Source of the DNA: FEN-1191 sp964528845
GTDB taxonomy: Bacteria; Pseudomonadota; Gammaproteobacteria; Steroidobacterales; Steroidobacteraceae
Reading direction: 5' to 3'
Assembly (NCBI GenBank): GCA_964528845.1
Contig: CAZGVE010000013.1
Coordinates: forward strand, 11,930 to 75,929
Length of the DNA stretch: 64,000 nt
The position numbers and the translations under genes were made by a program. Under the pieces are notes generated by a model. It was not told where the DNA came from and did no database searches. It saw only the letters and a program-made list of their open reading frames with translations. Shown here one piece after another: positions 9,338 to 17,933 of this stretch (its first letter is position 1; the number at the start of each line of letters is the position of its first letter).

Positions 9338-10756
9338 GTGCATGGAATCCGCGGCGAGCGTGGCGGCCAGCGGCTGCTCGACCGGCGCCGCAGCGGCGTG
9401 CTGCTGCACCCGACCTCGCTGCTGCAGGGTGCGGGCGGGCAGCAGCGCGGCGCGCTCGGCAGCGCGGCGCGCTCGTTCATCGACTGGCTGGCGCAAGCCG
9501 GCTTCTCGATCTGGCAGGTATTGCCGCTCGGGCCTCCGGGCCACGGCGGCTCGCCGTACTGGGCGCGATCGGATTTCGCCGGGCAGTCGGTACTGATCGA
9601 TCGCAGCGAGCTGCCCGATGCGGGCGCACAGCGTGCGGACTATGAGGCATTCCGTGCCGCGAGTCGCGACTGGCTCGACGACTACGTGCTGTTCGAGGTT
9701 CTCGCCGAGCGCTTCCAGACCGCATGGTGGGAATGGCCGGAAGAATACCGGCTGCGCGATGCCGCGACGCTCGCGCAGGCGCTCGATGATTATCGCGGCG
9801 AACTCGAGTACCGGCGGGTCGAGCAGTGGTACTTCGACTGGCAGTGGCGGCAGCTGCGCAGCTACGCCAGCGCGCGTGGCGTGTACCTGTTCGGTGACCT
9901 GCCGATCTATGTCGCACCCGATTCGGTCGCGACCTGGTCGCAGCGCGAACAGTTCCAGCTCGACGCGGACGGGCGTCCCGCCGCGCTTGCCGGCGTGCCG
10001 CCGGACTATTTTTCCGCCGATGGGCAGCTCTGGGGCAACCCGCTGTACGACTGGGACCAGGCCCAACACGACCAGTTCGCGTTCTGGCGCATGCGCCTGG
10101 CGCGCGCGCTGCAGCGCTTCGACCTGGTGCGCATCGATCATTTTCGCGGCCTGGCGGCGTACTGGTCGGTGCCGGCCGGCGCCGCCACGGCACGCGAGGG
10201 GCGCTGGTGCACGGCCCCGGGTCGCGCGCTGTTCCGCGCGCTGGCGGCCGAGTTCCCGGAGCTGCCGCTGGTCGCAGAGGACCTCGGCGTGATCACCGCC
10301 GACGTCGATGAGCTGCGCAGCGCCTTCGGGCTGCCCGGCATGCGCGTGCTGCAGTTCGGATTCGACGGCTCGCCGGGCAATCCGCATCTGCCGCACAACT
10401 ATGGACGCGACGTGGTCGCATACACCGGCACCCACGACAATGACACGTCGCCGGGCTGGTACCGCCAGCTTGGAGTCGAGGAACGCGCGCGCGTGAATTT
10501 CTACCTGCGCGCCGATCCGGGAAGCGTGCTCGAAGCGCTGCAGCGCGCTGCCTTGGGTTCGGTCGCGCAGCTGGTGATCGTCCCCGCGCAGGATGTGCTC
10601 GGCCTGGATTCCGAGGCGCGCCTGAACACTCCCGGCACGGTGGAAGGCAACTGGAGCTGGCGGCTGCACCCCGGCGCCCTCAGCCCGCAGCTCGCCATCG
10701 ACTACGCAGCGCTCAACCGCGTGTACGGCCGAGCCCGGACGGCAGAAGGCGGATGA
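9338..10756 (+). CDS. malQ: 4-alpha-glucanotransferase (amylomaltase, GH77)
   Basis: MalQ transfers maltosyl and longer segments between malto-oligosaccharides, recycling short dextrins. The sequence has the family opening RSGVLLHPTSL, the substrate-loop WQVLPLGPPGHGGSPYW, the nucleophile region FDLVRIDHFRGL, the acid Glu in LPLVAEDLGVI, and GTHDNDT. The start is uncertain: a GTG at 9338 has GGGAG four bases upstream, and a TTG at 9317 would overlap the previous stop. Both give a 470-480 residue protein, normal for bacterial short-form MalQ. It ends in an ATGA overlap with the lipoprotein gene, so it is part of the glgC operon. Confidence 0.93.
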   Translation: MHGIRGERGGQRLLDRRRSGVLLHPTSLLQGAGGQQRGALGSAARSFIDWLAQAGFSIWQVLPLGPPGHGGSPYWARSDFAGQSVLIDRSELPDAGAQRADYEAFRAASRDWLDDYVLFEVLAERFQTAWWEWPEEYRLRDAATLAQALDDYRGELEYRRVEQWYFDWQWRQLRSYASARGVYLFGDLPIYVAPDSVATWSQREQFQLDADGRPAALAGVPPDYFSADGQLWGNPLYDWDQAQHDQFAFWRMRLARALQRFDLVRIDHFRGLAAYWSVPAGAATAREGRWCTAPGRALFRALAAEFPELPLVAEDLGVITADVDELRSAFGLPGMRVLQFGFDGSPGNPHLPHNYGRDVVAYTGTHDNDTSPGWYRQLGVEERARVNFYLRADPGSVLEALQRAALGSVAQLVIVPAQDVLGLDSEARLNTPGTVEGNWSWRLHPGALSPQLAIDYAALNRVYGRARTAEGG

Positions 10757-11217
10757 ATCGACGGCGCTTTGCCCCACGCTGGCAGGTGGCCGCCGCGCTC
10801 TGGACCGCGCTGCTGTGCGGGTGCGCGACGCTGTTGCCGAAGCTGGAGGCGCCGCGGCTCACGCTGCTCGCGGTCAGTCTCGAGGCGGCCGGTCCGACGC
10901 AGCAACACCTGGTGCTGCGGCTGCACGCCGAGAATCCGAACGCGCGCACGATCGCCGTACAGGCCATCGAGATCACGCTCGAGCTCAGCGGTACGCGGGT
11001 GGCGCAGGGTGCGACGACGGCCGCCTTCAGCCTGCCGGCGCAGGGTGCCACCGACTTCGACGTCGATGTGACCGCCGACCTGAACGCGGCATTGCTGCTG
11101 GTCGCGGCAGCAATGAGCCATCACTCGGTGGATTATCGCCTGTACGGCAGCGCGCATCTGCGGGGCGGCCTGCTCTCGACGCTGCCCTTCGAGCAACGCG
11201 GCCGCGTGCGGCTCTAA
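10753..11217 (+). CDS. LEA type 2 / WHy-domain lipoprotein
   Basis: This 154-residue protein has a lipoprotein signal peptide ending in LLCGC near residue 24, so it is probably membrane-anchored on the periplasmic side. The rest resembles the water-stress and hypersensitive-response (LEA14-like) beta-sandwich: VSLEAAGPTQQHLVLRLHAE, NPNARTIAVQAIEITLELSG, and a late ATDFDVDVTADL segment. Such lipoproteins occur widely in Proteobacteria without a defined task. It is translationally coupled to malQ by an ATGA overlap and meets convergent glgA in a CTAA overlap. A direct role in glycogen metabolism is unproven. Confidence 0.8.
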   Translation: MNRRRFAPRWQVAAALWTALLCGCATLLPKLEAPRLTLLAVSLEAAGPTQQHLVLRLHAENPNARTIAVQAIEITLELSGTRVAQGATTAAFSLPAQGATDFDVDVTADLNAALLLVAAAMSHHSVDYRLYGSAHLRGGLLSTLPFEQRGRVRL

Positions 11218-12671
11218 CTCTGCAGCAGGCGGTCGTAGGCCGCGACGTATTGCTGCACCTGCCGGCTCCACGAGAAATCCTGTGCCATGCCGTTCTGTAC
11301 CAGGCGGTGCCACAGGCCGCGGTTCTCGAACCAGTCCAGTGCAGTTCCGATCGCCCAGTTCACCGCCTCCACGTTGTAGTCGTTGAATACGATACCGGTA
11401 CCCAGGCCGGTCGCGACGTCGAAATGCTGCACCGAGTCGGCCAGGCCGCCGGTGCGCCGCACGATCGGCACGGTGCCATAGCGCAGGCTGTACATCTGGT
11501 TCAAGCCGCACGGCTCGTAGCGCGAGGGCATCAGGAACATATCGCTCGCCGCCTCGATCCAGTGCGCGAGCTCGTCGCTGTAGCCGCGATGGAAGTGCAC
11601 GCGGCCCGGGAAGCTCTGCTGCAGCCCGGCGAAGAACTCCTCATAGGCCCATTCGCCGTTGCCGAGCACGACCAGGTTGAAGGGGCGTGCAGCCAGCATC
11701 CGTGGCAGGCTCTCATAGAGCAGATCGACACCCTTCTGCGCCGCCAGGCGGGTCACGATCCCGATCAGTGCGCCGCGCGCGCTGTGGTTCAGCCCGATGC
11801 GCTGCTGGAATTCCTGCTTGAGGCTTAGCTTGACGCCGAGCTGGTTGCTGCCGAAGGGTCGCGGCAGCCAGCGGTCGCGGCGCGGATCCCAGACGTCGTA
11901 GTCGACACCGTTCAGGATGCCGAGCAGCGAGTCCCCGCGCCCGCGCAGCAGCGCGTCGAGTCCCATGCCGTATTCCGGGCCCTGGATCTCGCGCGCGTAG
12001 GTCGGACTGACGGTCGTGATCAGGTCGGCCTGCTGCAGGCCGGTGCGCAGCAGGTTCACGCGGCCGGCCGTCAGGTCGCCGTGGTCGAGCAGGTGGGCCT
12101 GCGCGGGGCTGAGCAGTTCGGGAAGCGCGCTGGCGCCGATCACGCCCTGGTAGCCGATGTTGTGAATGGTCAGCACCGTGCGCGCCCGCCGGAACAGGCC
12201 GTCCCAGCCGTAGCTGGTGCGCCGGAGCAGTGGGCCGATCGCGGTATGCCAGTCATTGAAGTGCAGGATCTGAGGCGCGAACCCCATGCGCTGGCAGCAC
12301 AGGAATGCCGCGTGCGTGAGCAGCAGGAAGCGCCGGTGCTCGTCCGGATCGCTGGTGTAAATTCCCGGCCGGTCATAACACGCGGGGCAGTCGATCAGGT
12401 AGATGAAGGCCTGGGAGCCGGGCAGGCGGGTCGTGAGTACCGAGAATTCGTAGCGGTGGCTGCCCAGGTACAGCGGCACGTTCTGCAGGAACTGCACCGG
12501 AAAGAGCTCCAGCTCCTCGCGCCTGATCGAGGCATAGGCCGGCACGAACAGCCGGATGTCGTGACCGTCGGCGTGCAGGTACTTGACGAGCGCCGCGGAT
12601 ACGTCGGCGAGCCCGCCCGCCTTCGCCAGTGGCGCGATCTCGGCGGTCGCAAAGCAGATCTTCAGGGGCAT
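11214..12671 (-). CDS. glgA: Glycogen synthase (ADP-glucose, GT5)
   Basis: GlgA adds glucose from ADP-glucose to the non-reducing ends of glycogen. The N-terminal KICFATAEIAPLAKAGGLADV contains the KxGGL nucleotide-sugar motif near residue 18. The C-terminal domain has PSRYEPCGLNQMYSLRYGT followed by RRTGGLADSV, with the catalytic Glu of the family in EPCGL. The length of 485 residues is normal. The ATG at 12671 is well supported. The gene faces the glgC operon tail-to-tail, so synthesis genes sit on two transcripts at this locus. Confidence 0.97.
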   Translation of the reverse strand: MPLKICFATAEIAPLAKAGGLADVSAALVKYLHADGHDIRLFVPAYASIRREELELFPVQFLQNVPLYLGSHRYEFSVLTTRLPGSQAFIYLIDCPACYDRPGIYTSDPDEHRRFLLLTHAAFLCCQRMGFAPQILHFNDWHTAIGPLLRRTSYGWDGLFRRARTVLTIHNIGYQGVIGASALPELLSPAQAHLLDHGDLTAGRVNLLRTGLQQADLITTVSPTYAREIQGPEYGMGLDALLRGRGDSLLGILNGVDYDVWDPRRDRWLPRPFGSNQLGVKLSLKQEFQQRIGLNHSARGALIGIVTRLAAQKGVDLLYESLPRMLAARPFNLVVLGNGEWAYEEFFAGLQQSFPGRVHFHRGYSDELAHWIEAASDMFLMPSRYEPCGLNQMYSLRYGTVPIVRRTGGLADSVQHFDVATGLGTGIVFNDYNVEAVNWAIGTALDWFENRGLWHRLVQNGMAQDFSWSRQVQQYVAAYDRLLQS

Positions 12672-12766
12672 TGAGGAATCTTACCGCACCGCAGGAGCGG
12701 CTCTGGCGGCATCGGCCGGCGCTGCATGCGCCGCGGGCGTTCGCGACAGCCTATTATGATGCGCAA

Positions 12767-12904
12767 ATGCGCACTCTGGCCGTCTACCTGATCCTGTTCG
12801 TATTGCTCGCCGTATCGATCGGCTTAGGGGTAGCCCTTTCCTACTGGCCGCACTGGTGCGCGGTACTGCGCTGGTGCGCCCCGGGCTGGCCGAGCGGCCA
12901 CTGA
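12767..12904 (+). CDS. Small single-span membrane peptide (45 residues)
   Basis: The reading frame from the ATG at 12767 encodes a short charged start (MRT) followed by about 22 hydrophobic residues (LAVYLILFVLLAVSIGLGVAL) and a Trp/Cys-rich tail (SYWPHWCAVLRWC). I do not recognise a family. A -10-like TATTAT at 12752-12757 sits immediately upstream, so any transcript would have almost no leader. Function is unknown; spurious translation of an AT-richer intergenic patch is the alternative. Confidence 0.4.
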   Translation: MRTLAVYLILFVLLAVSIGLGVALSYWPHWCAVLRWCAPGWPSGH

Positions 12905-12966
12905 CCCTCACGCGCCCCAACTGGCCCCTTGGCTGGCTGGCGGCTCGGCGGGAGCGGCTCTCGAGC

Positions 12967-12975
12967 TGCTAAAAT
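12967..12975 (+). promoter_or_regulatory. Extended -10 promoter element for the carboxypeptidase gene
   Basis: TGC-TAAAAT fits an extended -10 and would start transcription near 12982, about 31 bases before the ATG at 13013. No recognisable -35 accompanies it. Confidence 0.4.
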
Positions 12976-13012
12976 TGCCGATTGCCCCGTGGCGGCCAGC
13001 CCTCGAAGTGCC

Positions 13013-14515
13013 ATGTCTCAGAGCCCGTACGAACAACTGGAACAGGAATGGCGCCGCCTGCACGCCTTCCATGGTGCGCTCGCGCTGCTGCGCTGGGATG
13101 CCGCGGTGATGATGCCGCGCGGCAGCGCCGAAATACGCGGCGAGCAGCTGGCCGCGCTCGAGACGGAATATCACGCGCTGCTCACGACGCCGAAGATCAC
13201 GCGGCTGCTCGATCGCGCCCAGGCCAATGCGCAGGCAATGGAGGACTGGCAGCTGGCGAACCTGCGCGAGATGCGGCGCGCGCGCGATCATGCGATCGCG
13301 ACGCCTGTGAGCCTGATCTCGCGCCTGGCGCGGGCAACCTCGAGGGCCGAAGTGCTATGGGCCGAGGCCCGGCGGCAAAACAATTTCGACCTCTTCGCCC
13401 CCTGTCTCGAGGAGGTGGTGCGGCTGGTACGCGACAAGGCCGCGCTGCTCGGCCAGGCGCTCGGAATGCCGCCCTACGATGCGTTGATCGACGAATTCTC
13501 CCCGGGCGTGGCCACTCCTGATATCGAGGCAATCTTCAAGGCGCTCTCGCGCCGGCTGCCCGGGCTGATCCGCGAGACGCTGACGCTGCAGGAGCAGCGG
13601 CCGTCGCTGCCGATCACGGGCAAGTTCAGTTCGGGGCGGCAGCGTGCACTCGTGGTCGAGGTCATGCGGACCATCGGTTTCCCGTTCGATCGCGGCCGGC
13701 TCGACGAGAGCGAGCACCCGTTCACCGAGGGCGTTCCCGGCGACATCCGCGTGACCACGCGTTTCGACGCCGCCGATCCGTTCCCGGGCCTGCTGGGCGC
13801 GCTGCACGAGACCGGACACGCGATGTACGACCTCGGACTGCCGCAGCGCTGGCGCGACCAGCCGGTAGGCCGTGACCGCGGCATGGCGCTCGAGGAGAGC
13901 CAGTCGCTGCTGCTCGAGATGATCATCGGGCGCAGCCGCGCGTTCGTACAGTTCCTGCGGCCGCTGTTCGAAAAACACTTCGCTGTGACCGGGCCGGAAT
14001 GGGAGGCGGAGAACGTCTACCGGCGTCTCACGCACGTGCGGCGCAGTCTGATCCGCGTCGATGCCGACGAGCTGACCTATCCGTTGCACGTGCTGCTGCG
14101 CTTCGAGCTCGAGAAGCGACTGCTGTCGGGCGAGCTGGCCGTGCGCGACCTGCCGGCAGCCTGGGATGCCGGCATGGAGCAGCGCCTCGAGGTCAGGCCG
14201 GGAGGGGCCGCGGAGGGATGTCTGCAGGACATCCACTGGGCACTCGGATCCTTCGGCTACTTTCCTTCGTACGTGCTCGGCGGCGTGATCGCAGCCCAGC
14301 TGTGGGAGAGTCTGCGCGGGGCGCTGCCGGATCTGGAATCGCAGATCGGGCGCGGGGAATTCGAGGGCCTGTTCGGCTGGTTGCGCGAGAATGTCCATGG
14401 CCTCGGTGCCAAGGTCACGGTAAAGGAGCTGATGAAGAAGGCCACCGGGCAGCCGCTGTCGGCGGCCGCACTGCTGCGCTATCTGGAGCACAAGTACCTG
14501 GAGCAGCCGGCATGA
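13013..14515 (+). CDS. Carboxypeptidase Taq (M32 metallocarboxypeptidase)
   Basis: M32 enzymes are cytoplasmic zinc carboxypeptidases that remove C-terminal residues from peptides. The motif HETGH at residues 265-269 supplies two zinc ligands and the catalytic Glu. A downstream GMALEESQSLLLE segment carries the third ligand, and the family signature DEFSPG and the C-terminal YFPSYVLGG are present. The ATG at 13013 gives 500 residues, the family size; the upstream frame to 12929 is non-homologous. The stop overlaps the ATG of ttcA (ATGA). Confidence 0.95.
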   Translation: MSQSPYEQLEQEWRRLHAFHGALALLRWDAAVMMPRGSAEIRGEQLAALETEYHALLTTPKITRLLDRAQANAQAMEDWQLANLREMRRARDHAIATPVSLISRLARATSRAEVLWAEARRQNNFDLFAPCLEEVVRLVRDKAALLGQALGMPPYDALIDEFSPGVATPDIEAIFKALSRRLPGLIRETLTLQEQRPSLPITGKFSSGRQRALVVEVMRTIGFPFDRGRLDESEHPFTEGVPGDIRVTTRFDAADPFPGLLGALHETGHAMYDLGLPQRWRDQPVGRDRGMALEESQSLLLEMIIGRSRAFVQFLRPLFEKHFAVTGPEWEAENVYRRLTHVRRSLIRVDADELTYPLHVLLRFELEKRLLSGELAVRDLPAAWDAGMEQRLEVRPGGAAEGCLQDIHWALGSFGYFPSYVLGGVIAAQLWESLRGALPDLESQIGRGEFEGLFGWLRENVHGLGAKVTVKELMKKATGQPLSAAALLRYLEHKYLEQPA

Positions 14516-15396
14516 GCGCGACCTCATCGACGCTGCGGCGCCTCGGCGCCCGCCTGCGCTCCCTGGCCGGCAAGGCGATCGCGGACTACCGCATGATCGA
14601 GGCGGGCGATCGCGTGATGGTGTGCCTCTCGGGCGGAAAGGATTCCTACACACTGCTGGATGTGCTGCTGTCCCTGCAGCGCAGCGCGCCGGTCCGGTTC
14701 GACTTGCTGGCGGTCAATCTCGACCAGAAGCAACCGGGTTTCCCGGCGCAGGTACTGCCCGAGTATCTGGCTCGCCTCGGCGTGCCCTTCCAGATCATCG
14801 AGCAGGACACCTACCGCGTGGTCAAGCGGGTGGTGCCGGAGGGGCGCACGATGTGCGGCCTGTGCTCGCGGCTGCGCCGGGGCGCGCTTTACCACTTCGC
14901 CGCGCAGAACGGTATCACCAAGATCGCGCTTGGACACCACCGCGACGACATCGTCGAGACGCTGTTTCTGAACCTGTTCCACGGCGGACGCCTGAAGGCG
15001 ATGGCACCGAAACTGCGTTCGGAGAACGGCCGCCACATCGTGATCCGGCCGCTCGCCTATGTCGCGGAGCGCGACATCGAGCGCTACGCCCGCGGGAAGC
15101 AGTTTCCGCTGATTCCGTGCACGCTGTGCGGCTCGCAGCCGACCCTGCAGCGCGTGGCCATCAAGCAGATGCTGCAGAGCTGGGAACGCGCTCATCCCGG
15201 ACGCATCGAGTCCATCTTCACGGCGCTGCGACAGGTGGAGCCTGCGACCCTGGCAGACACGCGACTGGTGGATTTCGCATCGCTGCGCGCAGTCGGGTAC
15301 GCGCCGCCGCCGCCATCGCCGCCGCAGTCGGCAGACGCAGGCGACGATCTGGCGTCCGAGCTGGCGGGCGGGTGCGAAGATTCGGGAATGTTCTGA
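14512..15396 (+). CDS. ttcA: tRNA 2-thiocytidine biosynthesis protein TtcA
   Basis: TtcA thiolates cytidine 32 of some tRNAs using an Fe-S cluster and ATP. The PP-loop SGGKDS is at residues 40-45. The two cluster-binding CxxC pairs are CGLC (115-118) and CTLC (203-206), and ALGHHRDD lies between them. It is 294 residues long with a proline-rich, probably disordered C-terminal tail (APPPPSPPQS). The start overlaps the carboxypeptidase stop, so the two are co-transcribed, although no functional link is known. Confidence 0.95.
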   Translation: MSATSSTLRRLGARLRSLAGKAIADYRMIEAGDRVMVCLSGGKDSYTLLDVLLSLQRSAPVRFDLLAVNLDQKQPGFPAQVLPEYLARLGVPFQIIEQDTYRVVKRVVPEGRTMCGLCSRLRRGALYHFAAQNGITKIALGHHRDDIVETLFLNLFHGGRLKAMAPKLRSENGRHIVIRPLAYVAERDIERYARGKQFPLIPCTLCGSQPTLQRVAIKQMLQSWERAHPGRIESIFTALRQVEPATLADTRLVDFASLRAVGYAPPPPSPPQSADAGDDLASELAGGCEDSGMF

Positions 15397-15407
15397 GCCC
15401 CTCGCCG

Positions 15408-16862
15408 ATGGATCGTCCGCTGCCGAACACCTATTGGGTCCTGCCTGGCAGCCTGCTCGCCGGCGAGTATCCCTACGGTAGCGCGCCCGCCGACACGATG
15501 CTGCGCCTGCAGCGTCTGCTGGCGGCCGGGATAGACACCTTCATTGATCTCACGCACGCCGGGGAGCGGCCCGATTACCACCCGCTGCTGCCGCCGCAGG
15601 TCGACTATTGGCGCAGCCCCATCCATGACTCCTCCGTACCGGACGAGACGGAGCACATGCGCGCCATCCAGGCCCGCCTGCAGTCCGCACTTGCCGTCGG
15701 GCGGCGCGTGTACCTGCACTGCCGCGCCGGCATCGGCCGCACCGGCATGGTGGTCGGTTGCTACCTGGTGGAGCAGGGACTCGACGGCGAAGCGGCGCTG
15801 CAGCAGCTCAATAGCCTCTGGCAGCAGAGCGCACGCTCCCTCAGCTGGCCACAGGTCCCGCAGACCGCGGAGCAGGCGGACTTCATCCGCGGCTGGGCGA
15901 GCCACCGGCAGCAGGGCCCGGACGCACCAGCGCTGGCGGCGCTACGGACGCTGCGCGGGCGCTTCCTTGGCACGATCCTCGGCTTGAGCGCTGGAGACGC
16001 ACTCGGCTGCAGCATGCAGTACGCGCGCCCCGGCCAGCGCAGCCCGGTAGCCGACCTGATCGGAGGCGGGCCATTGGACCTGCCGCGCGGGGCCTGGAGC
16101 GACGATACCGCGCTGATGCTGTGCCTGGCCGAAAGCCTGCTGGCCTGCGAGGCGTTCGATGGCGCGGACCTGCAGCGGCGCATCGAACGCTGGAGCGGAG
16201 AGGGCGTGCCGTCCGCCACCGGCCAATGCGTCGGCATCACGGCCGGGACCGCCCGATCCGTACAGCGCGCTCCGGGTGTCGCGGCCGTGCAGCTCTGCAA
16301 TGAGGCTGCCCCGCTCGCGCGCGTCCCGGCCGCCGTGCTGTATTTTTTTGCGTCGCGTGAACGCGCTCTGGAGTGCGCTGCCGCCTCGGCGCGGCTGACC
16401 GACGCCACACCGCTGGTGCAGGATGCCTGCCGGCTGCTCGCCGCGATGCTGCATGCCGCCCTGCGCGGCGACGCGCTCCCGCGCGTACTGTGCCCGCCCG
16501 CTGCGGTGTTTGCCGGGCAGCCGCTGCTCCCCGACGTCGCCGCCCTGGTCAAGGAGTCTCCCGGGGCCACGCCACCGGCGCAGGCGGAGCCGGCGCTGCA
16601 GGTACTCGCCGTCGCGCGCTGGGCGCTGCACGGCGGCGGCGGCTTCCGCGTCGGTGCGCTGCGGACCGTGAATCTCGGAGGCGATGCGGACGTGGCGGGC
16701 GCGGTGTTCGGCGCGCTCGCGGGGGCCATCCTGGGGCACTCGGCGCTGCCGGCTGCCTGGACCCGCGCACTGCTGGAGCGACCCGCGCTCGAGGCGCAGG
16801 CCGACCGGCTGCTCACGGCGGCGCTGGTGGGTCTGGCGGACAGCGGCGCCGCGATTCGCTAG
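15408..16862 (+). CDS. Fused dual-specificity phosphatase / ADP-ribosylglycohydrolase-like protein
   Basis: Two enzyme domains lie in one uninterrupted 484-residue frame. Residues 1-165 form a cysteine phosphatase with the P-loop HCRAGIGRTG (Cys105, Arg111) and the DLTHAGERPDY loop. From about 184 to the end is a DraG/ADP-ribosylglycohydrolase-like domain: AGDALG (195-200), AWSDDT (229-234), and NLGGDADVAGAVFGALAGA from 422. Several positions differ from the usual family pattern: Val429 replaces the common Thr/Ser after GGDxD, and no normal THxHP segment is seen. The second activity is therefore uncertain. The start ATG at 15408 lies 11 bases after ttcA. The combination suggests removal of phosphate and ADP-ribose marks, which is inference. 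Confidence 0.85.
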   Translation: MDRPLPNTYWVLPGSLLAGEYPYGSAPADTMLRLQRLLAAGIDTFIDLTHAGERPDYHPLLPPQVDYWRSPIHDSSVPDETEHMRAIQARLQSALAVGRRVYLHCRAGIGRTGMVVGCYLVEQGLDGEAALQQLNSLWQQSARSLSWPQVPQTAEQADFIRGWASHRQQGPDAPALAALRTLRGRFLGTILGLSAGDALGCSMQYARPGQRSPVADLIGGGPLDLPRGAWSDDTALMLCLAESLLACEAFDGADLQRRIERWSGEGVPSATGQCVGITAGTARSVQRAPGVAAVQLCNEAAPLARVPAAVLYFFASRERALECAAASARLTDATPLVQDACRLLAAMLHAALRGDALPRVLCPPAAVFAGQPLLPDVAALVKESPGATPPAQAEPALQVLAVARWALHGGGGFRVGALRTVNLGGDADVAGAVFGALAGAILGHSALPAAWTRALLERPALEAQADRLLTAALVGLADSGAAIR

Positions 16863-16871
16863 CATTCATCG

Positions 16872-17933
16872 ATGGCCCAGGCGCACCCCAGCTCCCGCCG
16901 TCGTCCCACCGCCGCGCGCGCCCGTCCCCTGCACTGGGCGCGCCTGCCGGACCGTGAGCTGCTGCGGCTGCGCATCTGCGACCTGCGGCTGGATCTGCGC
17001 CGCTCGCCGCTCAAGCGCCACGTGGAGCGGCTGTACAGTGAACTCGGCTCACGCGGCATCCGCTTCCGGCCGCACGTCTGGCTGTCCGACGAATGGTTCT
17101 CACCCGACGGGGTGCCCGGAATCGCCGTGCCGTTCTATCTCGCGCATCCGCGCCTGATTCGTCTCACGCGCAAGATGACCCACGATGTCGAGGGCAGCAA
17201 CGTGAACTGGCTGATGCGCATCCTGCGCCATGAGGCGGGCCACGCGATCGACTCAGCCTACCGGCTGCGGCGGCGCGCCCACTGGCGTGCGCTGTTCGGA
17301 CCGGCGTCCCAGCCCTACCGCTCGCGCTACGTCGCACGCCCGGCGAGCCGCAGCCATGTGCAGCACCTCGGCGACTGGTACGCACAGAGCCATCCCACCG
17401 AGGATTTCGCCGAGACTTTCGCGGTCTGGCTGGCGCCACGGTCGGGCTGGCAGCGCCGCTATGCTTCCTGGCCGGCGCTGCGCAAGCTGCGCTTCGTGCA
17501 GCAGTTCGTGCTCGAGCGCGGTACGCACCGTCCACCGGTGCGCTGTCGCGACCGCATCGAGCCGATGGACGTGAACCAGCGCACGCTCGCGCAGTACTAC
17601 CGGGCCAAGCTCGCGCGCAGCCGCACGCGCCGCGGCACGCTGGCAGACCGGCTGCTCGGCCGTGTCTTCAGCGACACTCCGGGCGCGCGGGCACTCGGCG
17701 CTGCGGCGCTGCTGCGCTCGCGCAAGGCGCAGCTGCTGGCCTCGATGATGCGCAGTACCGGTGTCGATCGCTATGGCGCTCACCAGGTGCTGCGCACGGC
17801 GATCGACCGCAGCGAACGGCTCGGGCTGTACGTGCGGGGCTCGCAGCGCGAGGCGTTACGTGCCGCGCGGCTGATGCTGCGGCGCCTCGTGCGCCGGTAC
17901 CTGCGCAGCCAAGGGCTGCGGCTGCGCGCATGA
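16872..17933 (+). CDS. Putative zinc-binding metallopeptidase (Peptidase_Mx-like)
   Basis: The 353-residue protein has an HEAGH zinc motif at residues 120-124 followed by a distal acidic segment HPTEDFAETFAVWL (174-187) that would supply the third ligand, the arrangement of gluzincin-like peptidases. The N-terminus is Arg-rich with no signal peptide, so it is probably cytoplasmic. The C-terminal 100 residues are basic and helical. It overlaps the next gene, an ATP-grasp ligase, by ATGA. Peptidase plus ligase coupling suggests a peptide is made and cut, or modified on a protein; the substrate is unknown. Confidence 0.75.
   Translation: MAQAHPSSRRRPTAARARPLHWARLPDRELLRLRICDLRLDLRRSPLKRHVERLYSELGSRGIRFRPHVWLSDEWFSPDGVPGIAVPFYLAHPRLIRLTRKMTHDVEGSNVNWLMRILRHEAGHAIDSAYRLRRRAHWRALFGPASQPYRSRYVARPASRSHVQHLGDWYAQSHPTEDFAETFAVWLAPRSGWQRRYASWPALRKLRFVQQFVLERGTHRPPVRCRDRIEPMDVNQRTLAQYYRAKLARSRTRRGTLADRLLGRVFSDTPGARALGAAALLRSRKAQLLASMMRSTGVDRYGAHQVLRTAIDRSERLGLYVRGSQREALRAARLMLRRLVRRYLRSQGLRLRA

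Noticed and set aside
16341..16350. T7 run as a terminator
   Set aside because: It lies inside the phosphatase/glycohydrolase fusion, encodes Tyr-Phe-Phe in frame, and has no stem before it.
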